Shown in pieces: positions 16,147 through 24,210 of a stretch of 47,042 nucleotides of DNA. The DNA lies in the NCBI RefSeq assembly GCF_002289345.1, contig NZ_NSDG01000081.1, forward strand, positions 19,146 to 66,187. Direction: 5' to 3'. The notes beneath the pieces are model-generated. The model was not told the DNA's origin. It was given only the letters and a program-made list of their open reading frames with translations, and did no database searches. Within the stretch, counting starts at the first letter, position 1. Every line of letters begins with the position of its first letter. A program made the translations under genes and the position numbers. This stretch comes from Pseudoalteromonas sp. HM-SA03 (GTDB lineage Bacteria; Pseudomonadota; Gammaproteobacteria; Enterobacterales; Alteromonadaceae).

Positions 16147-17451
16147 TTAGCGAAGTTGCAGCCGTTCATCTTGAGCGGTTGAGTGAACATGAAGCGTAGG
16201 GTAGAGCAGGCGTTTATAGATGCCATAGTAAAGCTGTTGAAGCTGGATTAAGTCGGATGTTGTTGTGCGTTCATCTACTTGATGAATGGTTTTGTTCACC
16301 AGTCCGAGCTCTAGTACTGAGGTTGATATTTCAGCAATAAAGCGGCCATCCGACGTTCCCCCAGCGGTCGATAGTTTTGGTGTGAAATGACATTGGCTAT
16401 TGATTTCATCACAGACGATAGCGAGGGATAGAGAAGGGGTCTCATCATTATTTACGCAGTAATAGGGTTTGCAGGGGTTGCTGGTTGTTAATGCATAATT
16501 GAGTGTATGCTTTTCGATGGTTTCTCTCACCTGCTGGACCAATTCATATTCGTTGTATGCAGGCGTATAACGAATATTGAAATTTAACTGACATCGGTTT
16601 GGAATGATGTTGTCAACAAAATCACCAGAATTTACATGGGTGAATTGTAACGTAGTTGAGTCAAAGTTATCACAGTGTTTAGACCAATCCATCGATAATA
16701 GTCCTTGCATAATATTTTGCGCTAGATGGATGGCATTAGTCGCTTTTTGAGGGTAAGCCACATGTCCACTTTTACCATGTAAATTGACGGTAAAAGACAA
16801 AGCGCCTCGACGACCGACTTTCAGTGTGTCTGCTACTTGCGCTTCTGAGCTTGGTTCTCCGACCAAGGTAAAATCAAACGTAATACGTTGTTGTTTTAAA
16901 AAATGAGCGATCCGCTTGGTTCCGTGTTCTGCTTCGCCTTCCTCGTCGCTGGTGAGTAGCAGCCAAAGCTCCTTTTCCGGTACTCCAAAGTCTGCCACCA
17001 AAGCTTCGATTGCACAGAAAAAAGCGGCGATGGCACCTTTCATATCAACAATACCTCTGGCGAAGAGGTAGCCTTTGTGTTCTGTCAGCTTAAAAGGGTT
17101 AAACTGCCAATCTTGTGCACTTCCGGCTGGTACGACATCGGTATGACCAAGAAAAGCAAATCTAGCGTCACTATTGTTACCTATGCTTGCAACTAAGTTA
17201 CTCACATCACGAACAGGTAAGTGCTTGATTGAAAAACCCAAAGTCCGTAGCTCTTGTGCTAACCACAGCTGACAACCAACATCATCCGGCGTGACTGATT
17301 TAAATGCGATTAACTGTCTCGCGATGTCAACAACGCGGTGGCTGGCATGTTTATCCTCATCAATACCTTGAAGCTCATCATGTAGAGCTTCGATATCCTC
17401 TTGTGCTTCAGAGATAAGTTCAAAACAAGTGTTTGAAGAAAAGTCATTCAT
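16147..17451 (-). CDS. DapE/ArgE-like M20 family metallohydrolase, first gene of the cluster
   Basis: This 434-residue M20 amidohydrolase most resembles succinyl-diaminopimelate desuccinylase (DapE), with an extra N-terminal stretch of about 40 residues. All dinuclear-zinc residues appear present: His103 (GHTDVVP), Asp136 (VDMKG), catalytic Glu170 with Glu171 (TSDEEGEAEHGT), Glu199 (GEPSS) and His390 (NKTIHQVDE). The GTSDGRFIA segment at 365-373 is also DapE-like. It begins with AAGG nine bases upstream of the ATG and ends 34 bases before the megasynthase, so it is very probably co-transcribed. The HSAF cluster carries an arginase that can supply ornithine; here a deacylase releasing ornithine from an N-acyl form is an attractive but unproven role. 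It could also be a relocated dapE or could trim an N-acylated product. Confidence 0.87.
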   Translation of the reverse strand: MNDFSSNTCFELISEAQEDIEALHDELQGIDEDKHASHRVVDIARQLIAFKSVTPDDVGCQLWLAQELRTLGFSIKHLPVRDVSNLVASIGNNSDARFAFLGHTDVVPAGSAQDWQFNPFKLTEHKGYLFARGIVDMKGAIAAFFCAIEALVADFGVPEKELWLLLTSDEEGEAEHGTKRIAHFLKQQRITFDFTLVGEPSSEAQVADTLKVGRRGALSFTVNLHGKSGHVAYPQKATNAIHLAQNIMQGLLSMDWSKHCDNFDSTTLQFTHVNSGDFVDNIIPNRCQLNFNIRYTPAYNEYELVQQVRETIEKHTLNYALTTSNPCKPYYCVNNDETPSLSLAIVCDEINSQCHFTPKLSTAGGTSDGRFIAEISTSVLELGLVNKTIHQVDERTTTSDLIQLQQLYYGIYKRLLYPTLHVHSTAQDERLQLR

Positions 17452-18174
17452 CTCAAAAAACCTTAATGCAGAAGTATGGTAAATAGGTAATTAAAAATGG
17501 CGCTGTACACATTTTAATTACATGGCGTTCACAAGTTGCGTATTCAAACATTGAAATTATTCAGATGCTAATGATTTTATTTTGACTAAAATGACCTAAA
17601 TAAATTAATTGTTGCTTTTTATAACATAATTTTTTTTGTTACTTTCAATACTGTTTAGCTAGTTTGTATATTTGAATTTTACTGAATTAAGTTTGGTGTA
17701 AATGCTCTATATGTCGATATTTTGAATGTATAAAAAATAATTATCCTTAATAATCATTGTTAGTGTCTTATTGCTTAATCCATATGTTGTGTTATTCGAA
17801 ATTTAAAAAAAGTACGGTGTTTAGGTTAATGAAATTGTAACGCTTTAATTTGTTCTGGTTTATTGTATAAAGCGCGCTATTCAGATAAGTGGAATTAATT
17901 TTTCTTATTTCTTTTTATTGTTTTTTTGTTGTTTTATATGTTTATTTATTCTAAATGGTGAGGGGCCAAAAGTTGTGCTATTACGTAAATGGGCAAGGCT
18001 TTTGTGATGAGGCTTTAAAGTTGAAATTGTTTTTATAAGTTTAATGAATTTATTCTTGAGTTGTCATATTTAATGAATAAAATAGCAAGCGCTATAGAGT
18101 TTTTATTCAATACTTTGACTGTTACAGCTTTTTGCTGTTTTTCTATAGCGTTGATTGTTAATTAAGGATGAAAA
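17452..18174. other. 723-base AT-rich gap between the cluster and a divergent small gene
   Basis: No convincing gene, RNA or mobile element is visible. The stretch is much richer in A and T than its surroundings, with long T-runs on the plus strand. It must hold the promoter of the minus-strand biosynthetic operon and that of the plus-strand gene at 18175, but I could not fix either -35/-10 pair with confidence. Close to the small gene, CGCTATAGA at 18090-18098 is repeated inverted as TCTATAGCG at 18142-18150, a possible operator or looped site. Length and composition fit a regulatory region that binds a nucleoid protein or cluster regulator. Confidence 0.6.
18090..18150. promoter_or_regulatory. 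Spaced inverted repeat upstream of small secreted protein gene
   Basis: CGCTATAGA (18090-18098) and TCTATAGCG (18142-18150) are exact inverted copies 43 bases apart. The second copy is about 25 bases before the ATG at 18175. Between them, ACAGC-TTTTT-GCTGT followed by a T-run gives a small hairpin. Possible two-site operator or leader structure; function is inferred only from the symmetry and position. Confidence 0.35.
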
Positions 18175-18489
18175 ATGAAAAAGCTAATCACTGCACTAAT
18201 TGCGTTCACCGCATTGTCTGCGTCTGCTCAAGAAGTAGAAGAAGCGAAAGCACTCGTTACACAACAAAACATTAAAATTGTTGCCATTGGTCAAAGTGGC
18301 TGGGATCCAATTTGGAGAGAGCCTACCTGTAGCATCCAAAAAACAGATGAGGATGCGGTCGGTAATGCTTACATGATCAGTCATTACGACATGTGTTTAT
18401 GCCAAAACAGTAAAAAAGCGAGCTATCTGATTGAAGATACTCAAAGCAACCCTAAGCAAGCTGCGGTTATTTGTTACTTAGAGCAGTAA
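18175..18489 (+). CDS. Small secreted protein with four cysteines, unknown function
   Basis: This 104-residue protein has a clear Sec signal peptide: MKK, a hydrophobic core ITALIAFTAL, and a likely cut after SASA near residue 18. The mature part is acidic to neutral, with cysteines at 52, 74, 76 and 100, enough for two disulfides in the periplasm or outside the cell. I do not recognise the family. AAGGA lies six bases before the ATG, and a strong terminator follows closely, so it is a single-gene transcript. It faces away from the biosynthetic operon across a long AT-rich gap; whether it is linked to the cluster is unknown. Confidence 0.75.
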   Translation: MKKLITALIAFTALSASAQEVEEAKALVTQQNIKIVAIGQSGWDPIWREPTCSIQKTDEDAVGNAYMISHYDMCLCQNSKKASYLIEDTQSNPKQAAVICYLEQ

Positions 18490-18503
18490 GCTAGCCAACA
18501 GCA

Positions 18504-18537
18504 GCAGAGCAAAGTGTTTGCACTTTACTCTGCTTTT
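18504..18537 (+). terminator. Intrinsic terminator after small secreted protein gene
   Basis: GCAGAGCAAAGTG (18504-18516) pairs with CACTTTACTCTGC (18521-18533) with one central mismatch and a TTTG loop, followed by TTTT. It starts 15 bases after the stop codon. Confidence 0.85.
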
Positions 18538-18653
18538 ATCACTCTATTTCCTTGAAGTTCAAATTAGCTAAATTACTTGCCTAATTTCCGATCGCGCTGA
18601 CTGCCGTTAAGATTAAGACAATCCCAAGCGTTTGTAGCATCGAAGTCGTGTGG

Positions 18654-19098
18654 TTGAATACAATCTACAAACTGCGCCTCGACCGGATAAATAAAAGAAA
18701 GAATAGCAATTAATGTGGCGTTTAAGCGCTGTTAGAAAACAACAGCGAGTGTCTGTTGCTGAAATGGTTCGTGCTGTGAATATGTCTTCACCGAGTGTGA
18801 ATGAGCGCATGAAACGTATGGAAGAGTATGGGGTAGTTAGTAAATATACAGTATTGAATTAGACCCAGAAAGCTTTGATTACCCGCTGACAGCGATTGTG
18901 CGTATTCGTCAGCATCCCGGTAAACTAAAACGACTTGAAGCGATGATCCAAAATATTCCGGAAGTGATTGAATGTGACAAAGGGACGGGAGAGGATTGTT
19001 TTTATGTGAGGCTGTGTTTTGAGAGTATGCCTAAGTTAGACGAAATTCTGGATAAAGTTTCCACGCTGGGCTGGGCGATACCTACACATCGGTGGTGA
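18654..19098 (+). pseudogene. Frameshifted Lrp/AsnC family regulator
   Basis: Pieces of one Lrp/AsnC-type protein can be read in different frames. A start region NTIYKLRLDRINK begins near 18654. A helix-turn-helix part (RKQQRVSVAEMVRAVNMSSP and on to YGVVSKYTV) runs to a stop near 18861. The ligand-binding (RAM) part begins ELDPESFDYPLTAIVRIRQH and ends WAIPTHRW at 19098. The junction at about 18850 needs one extra base to restore the frame, and another shift lies between the first two pieces near 18695-18712. The last part alone is open from 18898 but lacks a DNA-binding domain. This looks like a recently inactivated transcription regulator. A sequencing error could explain one shift but is less likely for both. 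Confidence 0.8.
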
Positions 19099-19311
19099 AA
19101 TCAACAATAGTCGAACGTAGAAACGTGCCATATCAGATCCGCAAAAGGTAATCGCTAAGTATGGCGAGCGATAAAGTTTTGACGGAATTAGCAATGCACA
19201 GCTAAACGTCAAAAAAAATTTATAGTTTGTCACACTTTTTATAGCAATCCTGCCATCAATCTGGTTTTGAGTATGTTAGTATCCGTGCAGCAGTTTTTTA
19301 CGAGATAGATT

Positions 19312-20511
19312 ATGTTTCAACCAGTTAGCCTCTTTGTTGGGTTAAGATATAGCCGTGCTGCGAAAGGCAATGCATTTATATCGTTTATCTCATTTTTCTC
19401 AATTGCGGGTATCGCCCTTGGCTTGATGAGTTTGATCACCGTCAGCTCAGTGATGAATGGCTTCGAGCAAACCTTAAAAGCCGCCATGCTTGATTTGATC
19501 CCGCATGTGCAAATTAAAGAAAATGAGCAACTTGATCAAAATAAATTACAAGCCATTGAAAACCATCCGTTGGTTAAGCAAGTTTCGCCATATGTTGCAA
19601 GTGACGTAATTCTACAAACCAATCAAGACTTGGTGGGTGTACAACTTCAAGGGCTATTTCAAGGGTATGAAACAGCGTTAGATGAATCTGTACGTGCAGG
19701 TAGCTTAACTCGATTGTACGAGCAAAAATACCAAGTGGCCCTGAGTCGCTATTTAGCCAATAAACTTGGCGTAAGCGTTGGTCAACAACTCCGCGTGATC
19801 ATGCCTGAATTCACCACATACACACCACTTGGCCGCACGCCGACGCAGCGCTTATTCACCGTAGCTGCGATATATGATGGCCAAAGCGAAGCTGATACTT
19901 ATTTGGCATTTGCCGATGGGAAGAGTTTACAGCGGCTAATGCGTAAGAAGCCAGAGCAATACGACCTTAACATTCATTTATATGATGCTTTTAGCCTGCC
20001 AGATTTTTATCAGCAAGCGGACAGCTTGTTGCAGGGGCTCAAGACGCAAGATTGGCAAACTCAGCAAGGCACATTGTTTGCGGCGGTTGCAATGGAAAAG
20101 CGCATTATGTCGCTACTGCTTGGTCTTATTGTGATAGTGGCGGTGTTTAATATCATTTCAGCGCTATCTATGATGGTGAGTGAGAAGCAAGGGGAAGTAG
20201 CTATTTTGCAAACGCTTGGTTTTACACCCCAAATGATAGCAAAAGTGTTTATGGCGCAAGGGATGTATAACGGCGTTTTTGGCACACTCATTGGTGTTGC
20301 TGGTGGATTATTGCTTTCGAACAATATTAATGAGGTGCTCCACCTCGCAGGCCTTCAGTTGCTTGGTGGCGCTGAACTTCCGATCAAAATAGAACTAACA
20401 GATTTAACGATTATGGCAGTGGGCAGCATATTGCTAAGCTTTTTAGCAACCTTGTATCCAGCTAAACGCGCGTCGAGTGTGCTGCCAGCAGAGGTATTAA
20501 GATATGAGTGA
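19312..20511 (+). CDS. lolC: Lipoprotein-releasing ABC transporter permease LolC
   Basis: This 399-residue inner-membrane subunit of LolCDE extracts outer-membrane lipoproteins from the inner membrane and passes them to LolA. The length equals E. coli LolC. The N-terminus (FVGLRYSRAAKGNAFISFIS) leads into the first transmembrane segment, a large periplasmic domain runs from about 45 to 260, and three C-terminal membrane segments follow. The cytoplasmic coupling segment EKQGEVAILQTLGFT is typical of the MacB/LolC fold. Its stop overlaps the lolD start by 8 bases, showing translational coupling. Confidence 0.96.
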   Translation: MFQPVSLFVGLRYSRAAKGNAFISFISFFSIAGIALGLMSLITVSSVMNGFEQTLKAAMLDLIPHVQIKENEQLDQNKLQAIENHPLVKQVSPYVASDVILQTNQDLVGVQLQGLFQGYETALDESVRAGSLTRLYEQKYQVALSRYLANKLGVSVGQQLRVIMPEFTTYTPLGRTPTQRLFTVAAIYDGQSEADTYLAFADGKSLQRLMRKKPEQYDLNIHLYDAFSLPDFYQQADSLLQGLKTQDWQTQQGTLFAAVAMEKRIMSLLLGLIVIVAVFNIISALSMMVSEKQGEVAILQTLGFTPQMIAKVFMAQGMYNGVFGTLIGVAGGLLLSNNINEVLHLAGLQLLGGAELPIKIELTDLTIMAVGSILLSFLATLYPAKRASSVLPAEVLRYE

Positions 20512-21193
20512 TTTAGTCATTGACTGCCAAGATTTGGTCAAAAGCTACCAAGATGGTAAAGCCGAAGTAACGGTATTAAAAGGCGTTGATTTATCTGTAA
20601 CCCAAGGTGAGATGCTTGCAATTGTAGGTAGCTCGGGCTCAGGTAAAAGTACTTTACTGCATATTCTAGGTACCTTGGATAAAGCGTCCACAGGCAGTGT
20701 AAAAATTAAAGGTGTGGAAGTTGGTAAGCTGTCACGTAAAAAGCAGGCGGAATTCAGAAATAAGCACTTGGGTTTTATCTATCAGTTTCATCATTTGTTG
20801 ATGGAATTTAGCGCGGTTGAAAACGTGGCGATGCCGTTATTAATTGCCGGTAATAAAGCAAAACAAGCCCGAGAAAAAGCATTACACATGCTCGATAAAG
20901 TGGGCTTGAGTCATCGTGCTGATCATAAGCCTTCAGAGCTTTCTGGGGGGGAGAGACAGCGTGTTGCGATAGCGAGAGCGTTAGTAACAGAACCTGATTT
21001 GGTGCTAGCTGATGAACCAACCGGCAACCTTGATAAGCATAATGCGCTTAGGATCTATGACCTCCTAGCTGAACTCAATCAGCAACTAAAAACCAGCTTT
21101 GTTGTTGTAACACACGACTTAGAGTTGGCAGATAAGCTTGGTCGTGCAGTGCAACTGGACGATGGCAAAGTAGGTGTGTATCAGCATGCTTAG
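20504..21193 (+). CDS. lolD: Lipoprotein-releasing ABC transporter ATPase LolD
   Basis: This 229-residue cytoplasmic ATPase drives LolCDE. Walker [10 protein letters not shown] is at residues 42-50. The Q-loop region ([11 protein letters not shown]), the signature [15 protein letters not shown], Walker [13 protein letters not shown] and the switch histidine in VVTHD are all present. The length matches the family. The gene overlaps lolC by 8 bases at its start and lolE by 8 bases at its end. Confidence 0.97.
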   Translation: MSDLVIDCQDLVKSYQDGKAEVTVLKGVDLSVTQGEMLAIVGSSGSGKSTLLHILGTLDKASTGSVKIKGVEVGKLSRKKQAEFRNKHLGFIYQFHHLLMEFSAVENVAMPLLIAGNKAKQAREKALHMLDKVGLSHRADHKPSELSGGERQRVAIARALVTEPDLVLADEPTGNLDKHNALRIYDLLAELNQQLKTSFVVVTHDLELADKLGRAVQLDDGKVGVYQHA

Positions 21194-22415
21194 TTATTTT
21201 TTAAGCAAACGCTTTAGAGAGTCTAAACGTCAGCTTGGCTTTATTGGTTTTTTAACCCGTGCTTCTACGCTTGGTGTAATGCTGGGTATGGCAGTATTGA
21301 TAGTCGCACTTTCTGTGATTAATGGTTTTGAAGAACAATTAGAGCAGCGCCTGTTGTCGGTGGTGCCGCAAGTGAGTTATCAAGCACCTTACGACCCTAT
21401 TCAAGCGTGGCAGCAAAAAGTAGAGCTCTTGGAGGGTCAGCGTGGCGTCGTAAGCGCGACGGCTGAAATTAACTTAACAGCCATGCTGCAATACAAAGGC
21501 ACCTTAAAAGCGGCGCAGTTAAAAGGGATCGCACCGAATAGGCATCATACGGTGTCGAGCATAGGTGATTTTATAAAAGACTCAGAACTAAAGGCACTAA
21601 AACCGGGTGAAGTGATCATCGGCAAAGGGATAGCTGACAAGCTTAGCGTCGTGGCTGGCGATAATATCCAACTCTTGGTTGCTAACAAACATTCGGATAA
21701 CCCGCTCGCTGCGCCAAAGCGATTAACGGCGACGGTGGTGGGGCTTATCGATATGGGCGGACCACTTGACCAAACATTAGCCTTAGTGCCACTTAACGCA
21801 CTGCAAGAAGTGATGGGTTTTAGAGAAGATCAAGTAACGGATTTGCGTGCCAAGGTGAGTGATGTGTTTCAGGCACAACAAATCGCGACATCAGCGGGTA
21901 GGGCATTACCTGATTTAGTGTACGTATCGTCTTGGTTTCGCACGCAAGGCGGACTGTATCAAGATATTCAGATGGTGCGCACTATCGTCTATCTCGTGGT
22001 ATTTCTGATCATCGCTGTAGCGAGCTTTAATATCGTCTCTTCTATGGTGATGGAAGTAAAAGAAAAGCGGGCGGATATCGCTATTTTGAAAACCATGGGC
22101 GCACAGGACAGTACGATTTTTTCGACTTTTGCGCTACAAGGTGTGACGTATGCAGGGATTGGTGCATTGCTAGGCACTGGGATCGGCATTTTTATTGCTA
22201 TTAATATTCCCGATATTTTTAAAGCTTGGATCAATATGAGTGATAGCAATCCGCTTGAAGGCGTCTACTTTATTGAATACTTACCGAGCAAAATAATTTG
22301 GACAGACATTTATATCAGTTTAGTCACGACTTTTGTTATGGCAGTCGTCGCAAGCTTATATCCCGCTTGGCAAGCCACCAAAACGGATCCTGCCAAGGTC
22401 CTGGGAAATGGGTAA
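21186..22415 (+). CDS. lolE: Lipoprotein-releasing ABC transporter permease LolE
   Basis: This permease of about 409 residues is homologous to LolC and is the second membrane subunit of LolCDE. It starts [27 protein letters not shown], has a long periplasmic domain, and three C-terminal membrane segments with the coupling sequence EKRADIAILKTMGA. An in-frame ATG exists at 21174, but the ATG at 21186 gives the normal N-terminus and repeats the 8-base overlap seen between lolC and lolD. It ends the lol operon. Confidence 0.96.
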   Translation: MLSYFLSKRFRESKRQLGFIGFLTRASTLGVMLGMAVLIVALSVINGFEEQLEQRLLSVVPQVSYQAPYDPIQAWQQKVELLEGQRGVVSATAEINLTAMLQYKGTLKAAQLKGIAPNRHHTVSSIGDFIKDSELKALKPGEVIIGKGIADKLSVVAGDNIQLLVANKHSDNPLAAPKRLTATVVGLIDMGGPLDQTLALVPLNALQEVMGFREDQVTDLRAKVSDVFQAQQIATSAGRALPDLVYVSSWFRTQGGLYQDIQMVRTIVYLVVFLIIAVASFNIVSSMVMEVKEKRADIAILKTMGAQDSTIFSTFALQGVTYAGIGALLGTGIGIFIAINIPDIFKAWINMSDSNPLEGVYFIEYLPSKIIWTDIYISLVTTFVMAVVASLYPAWQATKTDPAKVLGNG

Positions 22416-22441
22416 CATCTAATGGGCCGACACGTCCATTC

Positions 22442-22500
22442 GTCATGGCTTCATCTCATTTGCCATGACATGCGCATTGTAGGTCGGCCTTTAGGCCGAC
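22442..22500. repeat. Intergenic palindromes downstream of lolE
   Basis: Two hairpins fill the gap between lolE and sbcB. GTCATGGC (22442-22449) pairs with GCCATGAC (22462-22469), and the perfect palindrome GTCGGCCTTTAGGCCGAC occupies 22483-22500. The short phrase ATCTAATG followed by a GCCGACA element occurs on both sides (near 22418 and 22501). The GTCGGCC palindrome looks like a REP-type intergenic element. It could also act as a weak bidirectional terminator, although no T-run follows it. Confidence 0.6.
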
Positions 22501-22539
22501 ATCTAATGAGCCGACACCTATAGGTCGAAAACCCACCAA

Positions 22540-24009
22540 TTACAAGCTTTGAGCGTAATGATAAAGGGCTTTTAAGATCTGCATATTGCGCTCATTACCT
22601 TCATTCTCTGCGACTAAATTTTCAAGCTCCAGCATAAAATCTTCGGCTGAAATTGAAGGGTTATCTTCATTATGCATCAACTTGTTTTGGCAATATTTAC
22701 GCCATTTATCAAGCTCTACAGGTGAGAGCGACTGCGGCCAGTTTCTTGCACGATAGCGAAACAGCAAAGTGTTAAATTTACTGTCTTCAAAATCCAGTTC
22801 AATGGTTGCCAACTCTTCAGGCGATGCATTGCGAATGATTGCAAATTTGGCTTTATCGGCCTTACTGGTGAAACCATCGTAGAGTTGATAATCCGGATTA
22901 CTTGGTTTCTCGAATCCCTTTTCATCGCTAAAGACTTCTGCAACTTTATCCCTTAGCTCTGGACGTGCTTTAAGGTACTTTAAGTTTTCAAGGCATTGCT
23001 CGCGGTCAATTCCAAGCCTTGCTGCATTTTCTGGCAGGAGGGTCTTAGCTGGTGCTACCAGCGGGCATTTATTGATATGTACTAGTTTTAATCCAACTGG
23101 GAGTTCATCATCACCCAATTCACCGCGTTTTGTATAAAGTCGTTGTTTGAGCGCCTCAACGTCAAGGTCATTCAACACTTGCGGCGACTGCGTTAAGTCA
23201 AAGCAGATCACAGCATTGTTATTGACCGGGTGAAAACTCATCGGGGCAATCCAAGTGGTGCAACCCTGTTGTGCTGGAAACATAGAAGAAACGTGTACTA
23301 GAGGCTGCATATTGAAAACGTCGACTAGGCTCGATACCGCTTTTTTATGTCTGTGATTAAAGTAGAACTCATACAGTTTTGGCTGCTTGGCTTTAATCAA
23401 TTTTGCCAGTGAAATCGTTGCGGTAACATCACTCAAGGCGTCGTGCGCTGCGCCGTGCTCAATGCCATTGGCGACGGTTAAGTGTTCCAGTTTAAAACTC
23501 GGATTGCCATCTTCTCTGGTTGGCCATTCTATTCCTTCTGGGCGAAGCGCATAACAGGCTCTTACCAGATCTATGATGTCCCAACGACTATTGCCATTTT
23601 GCCATTCACGCTCATAGGGATCATAAAAATTACGATAGAGGCTATAACGGGTCAGCTCATCGTCAAACCGAATACTGTTATATCCGGCAACGCAGGTTTG
23701 TGGTTTTGCAAATTCAGCGTGGATCTTTGCCATAAACTCGGCCTCGGTCAGGCCTTTTTTTAGTGCTACCTGTGGTGTGATCCCAGTGACCAAACAGGCT
23801 TGAGGATGCGGGAGATAGTCAGGCGCTGGTTGACAATACTCAATCAGTGGCTCACCAATAATATTGAGGTCTAGATCCGTTCTGATCCCAGCAAATTGAC
23901 TTGGCCTGTCTTTTTGTGGCGTCGCCCCCCAACTCTCGTAGTCGTGCCAGAAAATAGTTGGGATGTTCTGGGCATTATTTGGTGTATCTGATTGGTTTGT
24001 ATTTGTCAT
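22540..24009 (-). CDS. sbcB: Exodeoxyribonuclease I (single-strand 3'-5' exonuclease)
   Basis: This 489-residue protein closely follows E. coli ExoI (475). The DEDD exonuclease signature starts with Asp23 and Glu25 (FWHDYESWG). It continues with FAGIRTDLDLNIIGEP, YNSIRFDDELTRYSLYRNFYDPYEREW, the RPEGIEWP segment and AHDALSDVTATISLAKL with the later catalytic residues. The C-terminal half contains LVHINKCPLVAPAKTL and LLFRYRARNWP, as in ExoI. It digests single-stranded DNA in mismatch repair and recombination. It is transcribed alone, convergent with lolE. Confidence 0.97.
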   Translation of the reverse strand: MTNTNQSDTPNNAQNIPTIFWHDYESWGATPQKDRPSQFAGIRTDLDLNIIGEPLIEYCQPAPDYLPHPQACLVTGITPQVALKKGLTEAEFMAKIHAEFAKPQTCVAGYNSIRFDDELTRYSLYRNFYDPYEREWQNGNSRWDIIDLVRACYALRPEGIEWPTREDGNPSFKLEHLTVANGIEHGAAHDALSDVTATISLAKLIKAKQPKLYEFYFNHRHKKAVSSLVDVFNMQPLVHVSSMFPAQQGCTTWIAPMSFHPVNNNAVICFDLTQSPQVLNDLDVEALKQRLYTKRGELGDDELPVGLKLVHINKCPLVAPAKTLLPENAARLGIDREQCLENLKYLKARPELRDKVAEVFSDEKGFEKPSNPDYQLYDGFTSKADKAKFAIIRNASPEELATIELDFEDSKFNTLLFRYRARNWPQSLSPVELDKWRKYCQNKLMHNEDNPSISAEDFMLELENLVAENEGNERNMQILKALYHYAQSL

Positions 24010-24135
24010 AAAATCAAAAAGTTATTCTACTGTTTTTGTTTGTTTTAGTTACCGATAGATAGGCATTATCGCATAGAGGCGCGCTTAGAGTAAGGCATAA
24101 CCATGGCGGATTGTCTTATTAAAACAAATCAGAGC

Positions 24136-24186
24136 GGTAATTGGGGAAGCTACGTCACTTATTGACAATCAAACTGCCCAATTACC
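24136..24186. repeat. Ten-base perfect inverted repeat between sbcB and MFS gene
   Basis: GGTAATTGGG at 24136-24145 is matched by CCCAATTACC at 24177-24186, with 31 bases between. It lies 25 bases past the end of the minus-strand MFS gene and may form a long-loop transcript hairpin. The rest of the 200-base gap shows nothing I can name. Confidence 0.45.
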
Positions 24187-24210
24187 TATTGTTCAATCAC
24201 TAAATCGCGA

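Noticed and set aside
16147..17451. Plain housekeeping dapE
   Set aside because: Not fully excluded, but tight linkage to the megasynthase and the N-terminal extension favour a pathway role; kept as an alternative.
18898..19098. Independent 66-residue gene
   Set aside because: It is the ligand-binding end of a frameshifted Lrp/AsnC protein, continuous in sequence with pieces upstream in other frames.
22418..22516. CRISPR-like repeat
   Set aside because: Only two imperfect copies of a short phrase around palindromes, with no regular spacing and no cas genes.
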